The notes under the pieces were generated by a model. That model was not told where the DNA came from and did not search any database. It was given only the letters and a program-made list of their open reading frames with translations. A DNA stretch of 64,000 bases, from the NCBI GenBank assembly GCA_963699805.1, contig CAVOVH010000013.1:62001-126000 (forward strand), given 5' to 3'. Source of the DNA: JAGTVG01 sp963699805 (lineage in GTDB: Bacteria > Bacteroidota > Bacteroidia > Cytophagales > Cyclobacteriaceae). Every line of letters starts with the position of its first letter. Position 1 is the first letter of the stretch. The position numbers and the translations under genes were made by a program. This document shows, in pieces, positions 1 through 8,592 of this stretch.

Positions 1-284
1 AAGTCCTGGTAAAATTTTGGCTCCCGCAAACCCAGGTCAGTAAAATGCTTTTTGACGGTACCCGGGAAAAGGTTTTTGTCCACATCACAGAGTGCCCGTA
101 CTTCCACATTTTTGATCTTCTTGTAGGAATCGATATGACTCTGTCCCATCCCGTGGATTCCAATGACCGCTACGTTAACCCGGTCGTTGGCACCTTTCCA
201 ATTTTTGCCAGTGAGAATGTATGGGTAGGCTAGCAATCCCAGGTTGCCTATTGAAGAAGTTTTAATGAATGTTCTTCGTTTCAT
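1..284 (-). CDS. Gfo/Idh/MocA family oxidoreductase, Tat-exported (N-terminal part only)
   Basis: Reading the minus strand from an ATG at 284 gives an open frame running off the left edge. It begins MKRRTFIKTSS, a twin-arginine (RRTFIK) signal, followed by a short hydrophobic stretch and then a dinucleotide-binding Rossmann start (VNVAVIGIHGMGQSHIDSY). The next strand, VEVRALCDVD, is typical of the NAD(P)-binding domain of Gfo/Idh/MocA proteins. Members oxidise, reduce or hydrolyse sugars with a bound NAD(P); Tat export fits a protein that folds with its cofactor in the cytoplasm and then works in the periplasm. Only about 94 residues are present, so the subfamily cannot be set. It lies upstream of and codirectional with a possible minus-strand URO-D operon on the other side of its start. 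Confidence 0.8.
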   Translation of the reverse strand, partial: MKRRTFIKTSSIGNLGLLAYPYILTGKNWKGANDRVNVAVIGIHGMGQSHIDSYKKIKNVEVRALCDVDKNLFPGTVKKHFTDLGLREPKFYQD

Positions 285-316
285 AACTTTATAGATTAAT
301 TAATGTATTAATGCGA

Positions 317-1486
317 TCAATATTTACCATATTCCTGCAGGGTTTCCCACATCGTCCAGAAGTTCTCCGGTGGTACATCATCCTGGATATTATGAACAGG
401 GGCAAAAATGAATCCGCCGCCAGGAGCCAGAATATCTATATTTTCTTTTACCGTTTCCTTGATCACCCGGAGTGATTTACCGTTCAGAACCGACTGGGTA
501 TCTATTCCTCCTCCCCAGAAGACCAGGTCTTTCCCGAAATCTTTCTTCAAGTCAATCAGACCCATACCTGCAGCAGTGTATTGAACGGGATTCAGAATAT
601 CAACGCCTGCGGCAATCAGGTCGGGAATTAGTTCCCTGATGGCTCCACAACTATGGAAGAATATCTTTACCCGGGGTAATCGTTTTTTAATATGGTTAAA
701 CAATATTTTGAAACGGGGAATAACCATTCTCCGCAGGTCAACCGGATCGATGATTGTAGAACTTTGTGTTCCCAGATCATCACATTCGGATATGATGTCG
801 ATTTGATCCTGGCAATCATTTTTTTCAGCCCAGTCAATCAGGAAATCCCAATACCTGATCTTGTCCTCTAGAACTTTTTCCAGCAGATAATCCACTCCCT
901 TACTATCCATGACCGTGTCCATATACCATTTTTCATAACCCCGGACACGGAGTGAATTCTCCGTCAGGCCGGCAATGTGGCGGTCAGCCGCACAACAATA
1001 ACCGTCTACAGTTTTAATCTGACGGGAAAGATCCTGGCTTAAGATGCTCTTATAATGATCCCAGTTGGAATATTGAATATTATGAATGCATTCAGATAGG
1101 GTGGGATATTTTTCCAGAGGAAAGCTGACCTGATTGAAATATAAATCTTTATCCGTATTCCGTTCCCACATACAACCGTAGAAATCGGTTACCATTTCCA
1201 CATTCCCGATATTCTTTTTGTTATTCCTATAATCCGGAATACGTTGAGCGCCAATTCGCCTGGTATCGGATTTTAGCATGATCAGGTTTTCTTCAACCGG
1301 AGTGACAATCTGCTGAATCGGATCAATTAGAGGTAACTGATATTCAGTAGAATATCCCTTGAATTTCATTGCATTTACATAGGCATTACAGGTAATCGCA
1401 GTAACTGTTGTTCCTGCCAGATCATAAGGAACTCTGTCCGGTTCTTCATGATTAATGCTTTTTAATACCCTCTCTTTACTGTTCAT
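317..1486 (-). CDS. URO-D-like (MtaA/uroporphyrinogen decarboxylase superfamily) protein
   Basis: This 389-residue soluble protein begins MNSKERVLKSINHEEPDRVPYD, the usual opening of URO-D-like methyltransferases related to MtaA/MtbA. A His-Ser-Cys-Gly motif (H278, C280) matches the zinc-binding HxC of methylcobalamin:thiol methyltransferases. The late part reads GGGFIFAPVHNIQDDVPPEN, where MtaA-type enzymes usually carry the third, Cys, ligand; here a His sits in that loop. No signal peptide is seen, so it is probably cytoplasmic. True haem-pathway HemE is unlikely, because its N-terminal substrate motifs are absent and the neighbours are sugar genes. It ends 30 bases from the Gfo/Idh start and is followed upstream by an ExuT-like transporter 10 bases away, suggesting one operon. 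Substrate unknown; a second family member lies at 55847. Confidence 0.75.
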   Translation of the reverse strand: MNSKERVLKSINHEEPDRVPYDLAGTTVTAITCNAYVNAMKFKGYSTEYQLPLIDPIQQIVTPVEENLIMLKSDTRRIGAQRIPDYRNNKKNIGNVEMVTDFYGCMWERNTDKDLYFNQVSFPLEKYPTLSECIHNIQYSNWDHYKSILSQDLSRQIKTVDGYCCAADRHIAGLTENSLRVRGYEKWYMDTVMDSKGVDYLLEKVLEDKIRYWDFLIDWAEKNDCQDQIDIISECDDLGTQSSTIIDPVDLRRMVIPRFKILFNHIKKRLPRVKIFFHSCGAIRELIPDLIAAGVDILNPVQYTAAGMGLIDLKKDFGKDLVFWGGGIDTQSVLNGKSLRVIKETVKENIDILAPGGGFIFAPVHNIQDDVPPENFWTMWETLQEYGKY

Positions 1487-1496
1487 TATTAATCCA

Positions 1497-2750
1497 TCAA
1501 ATATTGATTATTTTAATCTGTGGGACAAGCAAATGTATAAGCAACAAAGCAATAAGATAAGCACATCCTGCAACAGTGAATGCTATTATATAGCCATTCA
1601 GACCGATATTCTGCAGCAAACTGCCAACCGAATATGCCACAATGGCGCCTCCTATCGCGCCGGCAAATCCACCATAACCGGCAACCGAAGCAGTTGCATT
1701 CCTTGGAAATATATCGGCCATCATACTGAATATATTGGCCGACCATCCGCAATGTCCGCCTGCAGCGAGAGCGATAAGACCTACTGCCGCCCACATGTTA
1801 GAAACATGAGGGACCAGGATTACCGGTAAGGCAAAAAAAGCACATACCAGCAAACTGAATTTCCTGCCTTTGTTTAAACCCAGGCCCATGCGCATCAACA
1901 GTGAAGAAAACCAGCCAAGAAAGATGCCAATTCCCCAGGAGACAAGATAAATGGTAAAAAAAGGCAAGCCGATTTCTTTCAGGTTCACTCCGAACTTCTC
2001 GTTAAGGAACTTAGCTCCCCAAAAAAGATAAAACCACCAGACCGGATCAGCCATGAACTTGGCCAGCGCAATTGCCCAGAAACCTTTTTGCGGCAGTATG
2101 TCTTTTGGCCTGAATCTTTTAACTGCATATTCCGGCCCATGATCAGAGTTTATGTAATCAAGTTCGGAATCATAGACATATCTGGATTTTTCAGGCGTAT
2201 TATAAAATTTCCACCAGAGAATTATCCAGGCCACACTGGCCGGAAAAGTCCAAAGAAAACCTATTCTCCAGTCATCAAAACCCAAAACAAGGACAGGAAT
2301 AATCAAAGGAGCAAGAAGGGTACCTACGTTTGATCCACCATTGAAAATACCAACCGCCAGTGCTCTATCCTTGCTGGGAAACCATTCTGCCACAGTCCTG
2401 ATTGCTGCCGGAAAATTCCCTGCCTGACCTACCCCAAGACTGAACCTGGATATAGAAAATCCAATCCAGGTACGGGCCAATGCCTGACTGATTACAGCCA
2501 AACTCCAAATGCCTATGGATAGGATATACCCCCTGCGGGTACCCACCCTGTCGATTATCCGTCCCATGATCAGAAAACTCGTAGCATAGGCCAGCATAAA
2601 AACACTGTTTATGATTCCATATTGTTCTTCCGACCACCCGATAATTTTTTGCAGAAAAGGAGCAAGAATACCCAAAGCCGAACGGTCGATGTAAAGGATT
2701 ACCGTAGCTGCAAATAACAATCCCAGTACGATCCAGCGATAACCTTTCAT
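1497..2750 (-). CDS. MFS transporter, ACS/ExuT-like (hexuronate-type)
   Basis: The protein of about 417 residues has roughly twelve hydrophobic segments. Its first helix contains YIDRSALGILAPFL, a hallmark of the anion:cation symporter branch of the major facilitator superfamily (ExuT, GudP, sialate and hexuronate carriers). The loop after helix 2, MGRIIDRVGTRRGY, is the MFS A-motif. I start at the ATG at 2750 (MKGYRW); the longer frame needs a TTG at 2798 and adds a polar tail before helix 1. It probably imports an acidic sugar or a related monosaccharide with protons or sodium across the inner membrane. It is 10 bases upstream of the URO-D-like gene, so the two are likely cotranscribed and the transported compound may be the URO-D-like protein's substrate source (inference). 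Confidence 0.85.
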   Translation of the reverse strand: MKGYRWIVLGLLFAATVILYIDRSALGILAPFLQKIIGWSEEQYGIINSVFMLAYATSFLIMGRIIDRVGTRRGYILSIGIWSLAVISQALARTWIGFSISRFSLGVGQAGNFPAAIRTVAEWFPSKDRALAVGIFNGGSNVGTLLAPLIIPVLVLGFDDWRIGFLWTFPASVAWIILWWKFYNTPEKSRYVYDSELDYINSDHGPEYAVKRFRPKDILPQKGFWAIALAKFMADPVWWFYLFWGAKFLNEKFGVNLKEIGLPFFTIYLVSWGIGIFLGWFSSLLMRMGLGLNKGRKFSLLVCAFFALPVILVPHVSNMWAAVGLIALAAGGHCGWSANIFSMMADIFPRNATASVAGYGGFAGAIGGAIVAYSVGSLLQNIGLNGYIIAFTVAGCAYLIALLLIHLLVPQIKIINI

Positions 2751-2846
2751 CTGTTTAAATCCGGAGGATTTCTTTGAATTCTTACAATTTAGGAGCAAAC
2801 ATCAAATATTCATAAGCAGCATATAATGTTAAACCTCCACCGTAAC

Positions 2847-3851
2847 CTATAAACTGTATTCTTTATAATTCGCTTCAATCTGATCTGCCGAAAGATCTCC
2901 TTCATATATAATCATCCTGAATTTAAACAGAGCTGTTTCGCCCGATTTAATGACATAGTTGAAGGATTCCGGATCTTCAATCCCGTGTCCCTCTTGAAAT
3001 ACAGATTGACCCAGGGGATTTGCGGCAAATAATCCATAACCGCGGGCATGCCAGTAGGTGGGGAAATTAACACTTTCAGGATGATTCATAATGATAATAC
3101 CCATTTTCTTTCCGCCAGAGGAACCTTCCAGCCGGACCCATTCTGCACGTTTGCCCCAGACACCTGCTTCAGTCGTATCTCCCTGGGAATTTAAATAGGT
3201 TCCATTACCCCGTTCTTCTGATAGCCAGTCTGCCACCCGTATTCCAAACATTCCCTCCTTGGTATCCTTGAAAATCACATCTTCAGAAATTGCTTTTAAC
3301 CGGATCATAAAATCGATGCTGTTATTCATTTCATCCCCCTTAAAGACCATGATCCGGTCTTCTTCCAGGATCGCTTTACCATCCTTGTCGATCCAATGGG
3401 ACAGTGTTTCGAGAATGGCCTGATCAGAATCAGACTTCATCTGTTTCACAGAGGAATGACGTATTTTTGTTAATCCCTGTTGATTTGCCCAGAAATTGTT
3501 GCCATTGACTTCACCTTCCGACCCATATGTGAAAAAAAGTCCTGTATGATGTGGATGATCGTGACTTTCGCCCGCTACACTATAAAATGGATACTGTCTC
3601 TCCATCAGAATGCCGGAGGGTGAATACACAGGATACAAGATCGGTTTCAATAAGGTTGAATCATACAGGTAGGAGGCAAGATGCCGGCCCTCTTTTAATA
3701 CATGGATCTGGTGGTAGGATTCAAAGATCTGGAATTTTGTATCCATCGTTTTGTTATTGCCGCTGGATCCACATTCCCAGGCAAGAACCGGTATGATTAC
3801 TAAAATAAAAATAATAGGTTTCATCGTATTATGTTCCTTTTTTAAGTTCAT
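2847..3851 (-). CDS. PmoA-like (DUF6807) family protein, exported
   Basis: This 334-residue protein starts with a hydrophobic export signal; a second ATG at 3824 (MKPIIFILVIIPVLAW) is an equally good start. A Cys follows the hydrophobic stretch (AWECGSS), so it may be a lipoprotein, although Glu at -1 is atypical. The body matches the family called PmoA or DUF6807: a beta-rich protein with the segment YPFYSVAGESHDHPHHTGLF, whose HDHPHH cluster looks like a metal or active site, and a later GIIIMNHPESVNFPTYWHAR. The name PmoA is historical and does not imply methane oxidation; the function is unknown. In many Bacteroidota and Planctomycetota it occurs beside exported Gfo/Idh/MocA proteins, as here, suggesting a role in periplasmic sugar conversion (inference). 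Confidence 0.75.
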   Translation of the reverse strand: MNLKKEHNTMKPIIFILVIIPVLAWECGSSGNNKTMDTKFQIFESYHQIHVLKEGRHLASYLYDSTLLKPILYPVYSPSGILMERQYPFYSVAGESHDHPHHTGLFFTYGSEGEVNGNNFWANQQGLTKIRHSSVKQMKSDSDQAILETLSHWIDKDGKAILEEDRIMVFKGDEMNNSIDFMIRLKAISEDVIFKDTKEGMFGIRVADWLSEERGNGTYLNSQGDTTEAGVWGKRAEWVRLEGSSGGKKMGIIIMNHPESVNFPTYWHARGYGLFAANPLGQSVFQEGHGIEDPESFNYVIKSGETALFKFRMIIYEGDLSADQIEANYKEYSL

Positions 3852-4163
3852 ATCAATTTATATTTACAGGGAATGATCCCGGTATTTAGATTCCATAAAA
3901 CCAATATCGGAAATACGTGGCTCAATTTGACCTGTCATCGTTTCTATAAATATAAAGATTTAATAGGGTCAGAAAAGGAAATTAAATGGTTCATTTTTTT
4001 ATATGATGTATCTGTTTTATCTTCATGGAACGATGATCTTCATTTGCTGATAAAATAATGGATCAAGTCTTTATTGACGATTCCGCATTAAAAAAAGTAT
4101 TCAATATCCGCTGAAATAATTAAAAATAAACATTTAAGATAGTAACTCTTGGTATTAAAATAC
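3852..4163. promoter_or_regulatory. Divergent intergenic region between DUF6807 and DUF4832 genes
   Basis: These 312 AT-rich bases separate two divergent transcription units, so promoters for both should lie here. I could not pick out a convincing TTTG / TAnnTTTG pair, hairpin or repeat. A 61-codon open frame at 3873-4058 has no recognisable product. Confidence 0.4.
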
Positions 4164-5663
4164 ATGATCCCGGTTAAAAAAAATATTTTTTGGTCTACCA
4201 CTGTAGCAACGTTTCTGGCCAGTTTACCAGGAACCCTTCATTCACAGGAGGATGTCCAGGAAAGGGTCACCGTCCGTCCCATCGTAATCGATGAGGTATT
4301 GCTCAATCCTGGCATCGGTTTTACCACTTTCCAGCGTTTCAACGGAGATGATCTGAATGAGGGATCCCGCTGGACAGAAGGATTCCCTATTGAATATCAG
4401 GATTTTGATGGTGATCTGACCAATAAGGATTATCCTCAGACCACGATTGCTTATTTCAGGGTGAACTGGCGATTTGTTGAACAGGAGAAAGAAAAATATA
4501 ACTGGGGAATGATTGACAAGGCGCTCGATACGGCGGCACAGAGAGGACAGACCCTGATGTTACGTATTTCTCCCTATGAGGGAGATGATGCGAAAGATGT
4601 TCCAGCCTGGTACCGGGAAATGGTGGGGGATGCGAAAAATCTGAAATCAGACAAATGGAGGGTTGATCCGGAAGATCCAAGATTTCTTCAATACTTCGGA
4701 GGAATGATTCAAGCCCTTGGTAACCGGTATGATGGCCACCCGGACCTTGAGAGTGTAGATATTTCATTTGTGGGCTATTGGGGGGAAGGAGATGGCACGC
4801 ATTTATTGAGCGATAACACCCGAATAAAATTAATCAGATCTTATTTAGATAATTTTAAAAAAACTCCATTGATTTTCCAGCCATTGAACGGAGATGCACC
4901 AGATCCTGGGGTACTTGTGGAGGGTCTGCCGATTGCAGCCAATTGGCCGGATGGACGAGATAATGGCCAGGGTCCGGAAATGCGACATGTTGGCTGGAGG
5001 ATTGACTGCCTGGGAGATATGGGATTCTGGGATGGCTGGTGTCATATGCTGGATGTTTACCCTCAGGATATCATTAAAAGCGGCATGATGGATGCCTGGG
5101 AAAAAGCACCGGTCACCATGGAGATTTGTGGCACCTTCATGTCCTGGCTGGAAAGGGAAAAATATGATGAAGAAACAATAAAATATAGTTTTGATCAGGC
5201 CTTGAAATGGCATGTATCTTCATTTAATGCCAAAAGTTCCCCTGTTCCTGAGCAATGGAAACCCCTGGTGGAAGAATGGCTTAAAAGAATGGGATACCGG
5301 TTTGCCTTGAGGAAATGGACCTATCCTGCTGAAGTGAAACCCCATGGACCGATCCTGTTTACCAGCTGGTGGGAAAACCAGGGAGTGGCCCCCTGCTATA
5401 AAGATTTTAAACTGGCAATCAGGTTAAGAAATGAAAACCGAACCGAAATATTATTAACCGATGCCCCGGTTCAAGACTGGCTTCCCGGTGATATTATTTA
5501 TGATGACCGGGTATTTCTTCCCTATAATATACCGGAGGGAACCTATGACTTAGATCTGGGTATCATTTCCCCGGATGATTTAAAACCAAAAGTAAAGCTG
5601 GCAATAAGTGGCATCAGGGAAGATGGATGGTATACAATGGGTAAAATTTCTATCAGAAAATAA
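4164..5663 (+). CDS. DUF4832 domain protein, GH-A-like barrel, exported
   Basis: About 499 residues from the ATG at 4164; the longer frame needs a TTG at 4149. The first 30 residues form a signal peptide ending LPGTLHSQ. The middle is a probable (beta/alpha)8 barrel of the glycosidase clan A type: it opens LLNPGIGFTTFQRF, has an early strand TIAYFRVNWRFVEQEKEKYNW like beta-galactosidases, and carries SVDISFVGYWGEGDG, whose Trp-Gly-Glu is a candidate catalytic acid. The C-terminal 120 residues (from about TSWWENQGVAPCYKDF) are the beta-sandwich DUF4832. No member is characterised well enough to name a substrate. A second member with the same WGE position lies at 30237. It is followed 101 bases later by a GH123-like gene on the same strand, so both probably act on the same glycan outside the cytoplasm. 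Confidence 0.8.
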   Translation: MIPVKKNIFWSTTVATFLASLPGTLHSQEDVQERVTVRPIVIDEVLLNPGIGFTTFQRFNGDDLNEGSRWTEGFPIEYQDFDGDLTNKDYPQTTIAYFRVNWRFVEQEKEKYNWGMIDKALDTAAQRGQTLMLRISPYEGDDAKDVPAWYREMVGDAKNLKSDKWRVDPEDPRFLQYFGGMIQALGNRYDGHPDLESVDISFVGYWGEGDGTHLLSDNTRIKLIRSYLDNFKKTPLIFQPLNGDAPDPGVLVEGLPIAANWPDGRDNGQGPEMRHVGWRIDCLGDMGFWDGWCHMLDVYPQDIIKSGMMDAWEKAPVTMEICGTFMSWLEREKYDEETIKYSFDQALKWHVSSFNAKSSPVPEQWKPLVEEWLKRMGYRFALRKWTYPAEVKPHGPILFTSWWENQGVAPCYKDFKLAIRLRNENRTEILLTDAPVQDWLPGDIIYDDRVFLPYNIPEGTYDLDLGIISPDDLKPKVKLAISGIREDGWYTMGKISIRK

Positions 5664-5764
5664 TGATGGATTATCCTTTTTTAACGATAATGCCTGCTTA
5701 TACAGATTAGCAATATAAACAGACTTTTCAATAGATTTTTAAGAATTAACATCCACTAATTGTC

Positions 5765-8029
5765 ATGAAAAACTCAGTTTTCAAAAAACTTTTACCCTTT
5801 GCAACGATGGTTATGTTATGCTCTGGTGTGATCAACACCCGGGCTGCTGATAACGGTTATCCGCTTGGAAATGATGCAGTCTGCGCTGTCTGGTGGGCCG
5901 AAGTTCCTTATCAAATCATGTTTCATGACCCGGTACCCTCTGGAAAAAGTAAGTCATTGAAACTATTTGCGGCGGCCAATGAGTACGAATCGCTACAGCT
6001 TATTTTATTTCCTCATAAAACCCTGAAAGACTTTAAGATTAAAATCGAAGATTTAAAAAATGAATCGAATGTATCCATTCCCCAGAGTCAGATCACTATC
6101 AGGAAAGTTGAATATGTACATGTGATCCGTCCTACGGATGATTATGGAAAGGCCGGATGGTATCCCGACCCGTTACCTTTATTCAACCAGCCGGTCGATC
6201 TTCAAATGGATAAAAATAATCCATTCTTTATTACAGTACATGTTCCGGCAACTGCCACCGCCGGGACCTATACGGGTTCTATTGAGCTGATGGCCAAAGG
6301 ATGGAACAGGACCATTCCCTTTTCAGTACAGGTCTGGAACTTCAGGATACCTGAGAATCCCACGGTAAGATCTGCCTTTGGTATCGGTACTGAGCAAATC
6401 AGTGAATATCATAATCTGAAATCCGATGAGGAACTTAAAGAGGTTACCGATAAATACTATAGGTTGATGCAGGAATATAAAATCGCTCCCACCGATCCAT
6501 TCTCACTCTATCCCATGAAAGTGATGGTGGAAGGTTTAAACTGGACGGGGGGGATTTTCAGTGATGAAACAGTTGTATCGGGGAATAAGGCACTCAAGGT
6601 GATAGATGATGAAATTGAACTGAATATAGAAGCACATACAAACTCATTGATTGAAGTGGATCCTCAGGAGACCTATGTCTTAAACTGGTATGCTAGAACC
6701 GCACAAACTGAACAAAAGTATTGTGTGTTGCTTCAATGTTATGACGAGCACAAACAACTGATGCTCTTCGAGAACAGGATGGATGAATTTACTGGAAATG
6801 GAATATGGAAACGGGATACCCTGATGATCCGGCCATTCCGTGAAGAGATTCGGTATGTAAGTGTTCATTTATTTCCGGTTTTCCGGGATAATTCGGGCAG
6901 GTACACAGGGACCGCCTGGTTTGATGATGTTCGATTTACCGGCTCAGGAAGCAATCAGAACCTGGTAATACAGGGTGATTTTGAAGTGAATCCGGAAGAC
7001 CTGGATCTGTCGGTTGATTTTGAAGAATTTGATCAGGCAGGCAAGAAATATCTGGAGGAATTGGGTTTTAATGCCTATAACCTTTCATTGGAAGGTTTAC
7101 CTTCAGGAACTTTCTTCAACCAAAAAAGGGGTGTATTCAATGGATTTACTCAGGGTACTGTTGAATACGACAACCTGATGCAAAAATATCTTACCATTGT
7201 TCAGGACCATCTCGAAGAAATGGGCTGGTTGGGAAAAGAGTACGTATACTGGTTTGATGAACCTAATACCGAAAATTATCCATTTGTCCGTGAAGGAATG
7301 GAGATCATTCACCGTTCCGCTCCCAGGATTACCCGTTTTATAACGGAACACCAGCCCGGGCCGGATATTATGGATGTGACCGAGATCAGTTGTACAGTAA
7401 TCGGACAGCTTGATCCGGATATCATGAAGGATCTGGTGGCCAAGGGGAGGGAGTTCTGGTCGTATGTATGTTGCTGTCCCAAGTCTCCCTACCTGAGTCT
7501 TTTTATCGACCATGATGCGGTCAATATGCGTATGTGGCTCTGGTTATCCTATAAATTTAAAATGAAAGGTATTTTGGTCTGGTCGGCCAATTACTGGAAT
7601 TCCCGGACCGCCTCTCCGGAATACTACCTTCAAAATCCATGGGAGGATCCCATGTCATATACGGTAGGATATGGCTTGCCATATGGAAAACAAAGCGGTT
7701 GGGGCAATGGGGATGGGCGGTTTTTTTATCCACCCAACAGGAATACAAATGATCATTCAAGAAAATTTCTTGAGGAGCCTGTTCCATGCTTAAGGCTTGA
7801 AAATATCCGGGATGGCATTGAAGACTATGAGTACTTAATTTTATTGGAAGAAATGGTCAAATGTGATGATGGAAAACATAAAAAACAAGTTAAAGAAGCA
7901 CTAAATCTGTTAGCCCTTCCTGAATCACTGGTATCCGGACCTGTGAATTATAACAAGGATCCCCAGGCACTGATCCAGTACAGGAACAAAATCGGAAAAT
8001 TGCTGAACAGTCTGTCAGAAAAGCCCTGA
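5765..8029 (+). CDS. GH123-like (DUF4091) glycoside hydrolase with an inserted jelly-roll module
   Basis: A 754-residue exported protein with signal MKNSVFKKLLPFATMVMLCSG. It has the N-terminal beta-sandwich of GH123 (FAAANEYESLQLILFP, then WYPDPLPLF and TAGTYTGSIELMAKG), then a barrel containing YVYWFDEPN with the adjacent Asp498-Glu499. In characterised GH123 beta-N-acetylgalactosaminidases an Asp-Glu pair drives substrate-assisted catalysis, so the pair supports activity. The C-terminus LRLENIRDGIEDYEYLILLEEM is the standard DUF4091 ending. Unusually, residues about 255-395 form an extra beta-rich segment ending GTAWFDDVRFTG, typical of CBM4/CBM9/CBM22-type jelly rolls, placed between the first barrel strand and the rest. 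It is probably periplasmic or surface exposed and cleaves terminal beta-GalNAc or a related sugar; the exact substrate is inferred from family only. Confidence 0.82.
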   Translation: MKNSVFKKLLPFATMVMLCSGVINTRAADNGYPLGNDAVCAVWWAEVPYQIMFHDPVPSGKSKSLKLFAAANEYESLQLILFPHKTLKDFKIKIEDLKNESNVSIPQSQITIRKVEYVHVIRPTDDYGKAGWYPDPLPLFNQPVDLQMDKNNPFFITVHVPATATAGTYTGSIELMAKGWNRTIPFSVQVWNFRIPENPTVRSAFGIGTEQISEYHNLKSDEELKEVTDKYYRLMQEYKIAPTDPFSLYPMKVMVEGLNWTGGIFSDETVVSGNKALKVIDDEIELNIEAHTNSLIEVDPQETYVLNWYARTAQTEQKYCVLLQCYDEHKQLMLFENRMDEFTGNGIWKRDTLMIRPFREEIRYVSVHLFPVFRDNSGRYTGTAWFDDVRFTGSGSNQNLVIQGDFEVNPEDLDLSVDFEEFDQAGKKYLEELGFNAYNLSLEGLPSGTFFNQKRGVFNGFTQGTVEYDNLMQKYLTIVQDHLEEMGWLGKEYVYWFDEPNTENYPFVREGMEIIHRSAPRITRFITEHQPGPDIMDVTEISCTVIGQLDPDIMKDLVAKGREFWSYVCCCPKSPYLSLFIDHDAVNMRMWLWLSYKFKMKGILVWSANYWNSRTASPEYYLQNPWEDPMSYTVGYGLPYGKQSGWGNGDGRFFYPPNRNTNDHSRKFLEEPVPCLRLENIRDGIEDYEYLILLEEMVKCDDGKHKKQVKEALNLLALPESLVSGPVNYNKDPQALIQYRNKIGKLLNSLSEKP

Positions 8030-8175
8030 TCTGATGTATGGGATATTGTTTTAAAATTTATTCGTTTTATGAATCCATGGAAAGCGGTATTAGCGACGAT
8101 TTTTTTACATTTATAGGTGCAAATTCAATTTTTTTTTTGGATTTGAAGAAAATGACAAATAAGCAACACCTTTCG

Positions 8176-8337
8176 AATGCCACGCCGGCGGGGTAGCATT
8201 GTGGTAACAATCAATTATCTAATGTCCTTAATCCCGGCCGGGATTCAATTATCATCGATCATAAAATGTAATCCCTCCTGGGTAATTCATCTTCGAAGTC
8301 TTTTTGTTACAAGCATACAACCTCGCCAAGGTTGTAT
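8176..8337. repeat. Composite REP-like element of three inverted repeats
   Basis: Three hairpins lie within 162 bases. The first, 8176-8200, is an imperfect palindrome with AATGC and GCATT ends around GCCGGCG. The second, 8230-8245, is a perfect 16-base palindrome, AATCCCGGCCGGGATT. The third, 8315-8337, has the perfect 9-base arms ATACAACCT and AGGTTGTAT around a 5-base loop. The segment is far richer in GC than its AT-rich surroundings. Such multi-hairpin blocks are common intergenic repeats in Bacteroidota; whether other copies exist in this genome cannot be tested here. Confidence 0.6.
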
Positions 8338-8432
8338 AATATTTTCTTTCGAATATTTTCCATTTTATTGTTTGTCCAGGTAAAATTTCTTTCAATTCCT
8401 TATTCTAAAATAAAAATTATTGGTCCTGCGAT

Positions 8433-8463
8433 TTTGGAATACTTCATTTTTATTTTACTTTAA
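8433..8463 (+). promoter_or_regulatory. Candidate Bacteroidota-type promoter for the CBM9-GH123 gene
   Basis: TTTG at 8433-8436 is followed after 19 bases by TACTTTAA at 8456-8463, close to the Bacteroidota consensus TTTG-N19-21-TAnnTTTG. It would start transcription near 8470, giving a leader of about 120 bases. It resembles the candidate ahead of susC (TACTTTAT). Sequence is AT-rich, so chance matches are possible. Confidence 0.3.
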
Positions 8464-8592
8464 AGTAGATATACCGGTATGTGATGATTTTTCATGGTTG
8501 AACCATTCAACAACACGGGGGAAGAAAAGAAACATTCCAGGTATAATTATCCCTATACATCTACCACGATACTAATAATTTTTTAAAATATC

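Larger units (their letters stand above)
8030..8592. other. 563-base intergenic region with REP-like hairpins and a promoter candidate
   Basis: No gene is seen between the two GH123-like genes. The first part contains three closely spaced inverted repeats (8176-8337, listed separately), and the second part a promoter-like pair at 8433-8463. A 68-codon open frame at 8177-8383 runs straight through the hairpins and is not a credible protein. Confidence 0.6.

Noticed and set aside
45..233. 62-codon plus-strand frame at the left edge
   Set aside because: It is the reverse of the Gfo/Idh/MocA coding strand, which has a Tat signal and Rossmann motif.
317..1486. Haem-pathway uroporphyrinogen decarboxylase (HemE)
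   Set aside because: The His-x-Cys motif and opening match MtaA-like relatives, and no haem genes are nearby.
2847..3851. Methane monooxygenase subunit
   Set aside because: The PmoA name of this family is historical; the protein is soluble-type, secreted and lacks the membrane helices of particulate methane monooxygenase.
3873..4058. 61-codon plus-strand frame in the divergent gap
   Set aside because: No similarity to known proteins and no clear signal; it lies in a region expected to hold promoters.
8177..8383. 68-codon frame through the hairpin block
   Set aside because: It runs across palindromes and has no protein-like composition.
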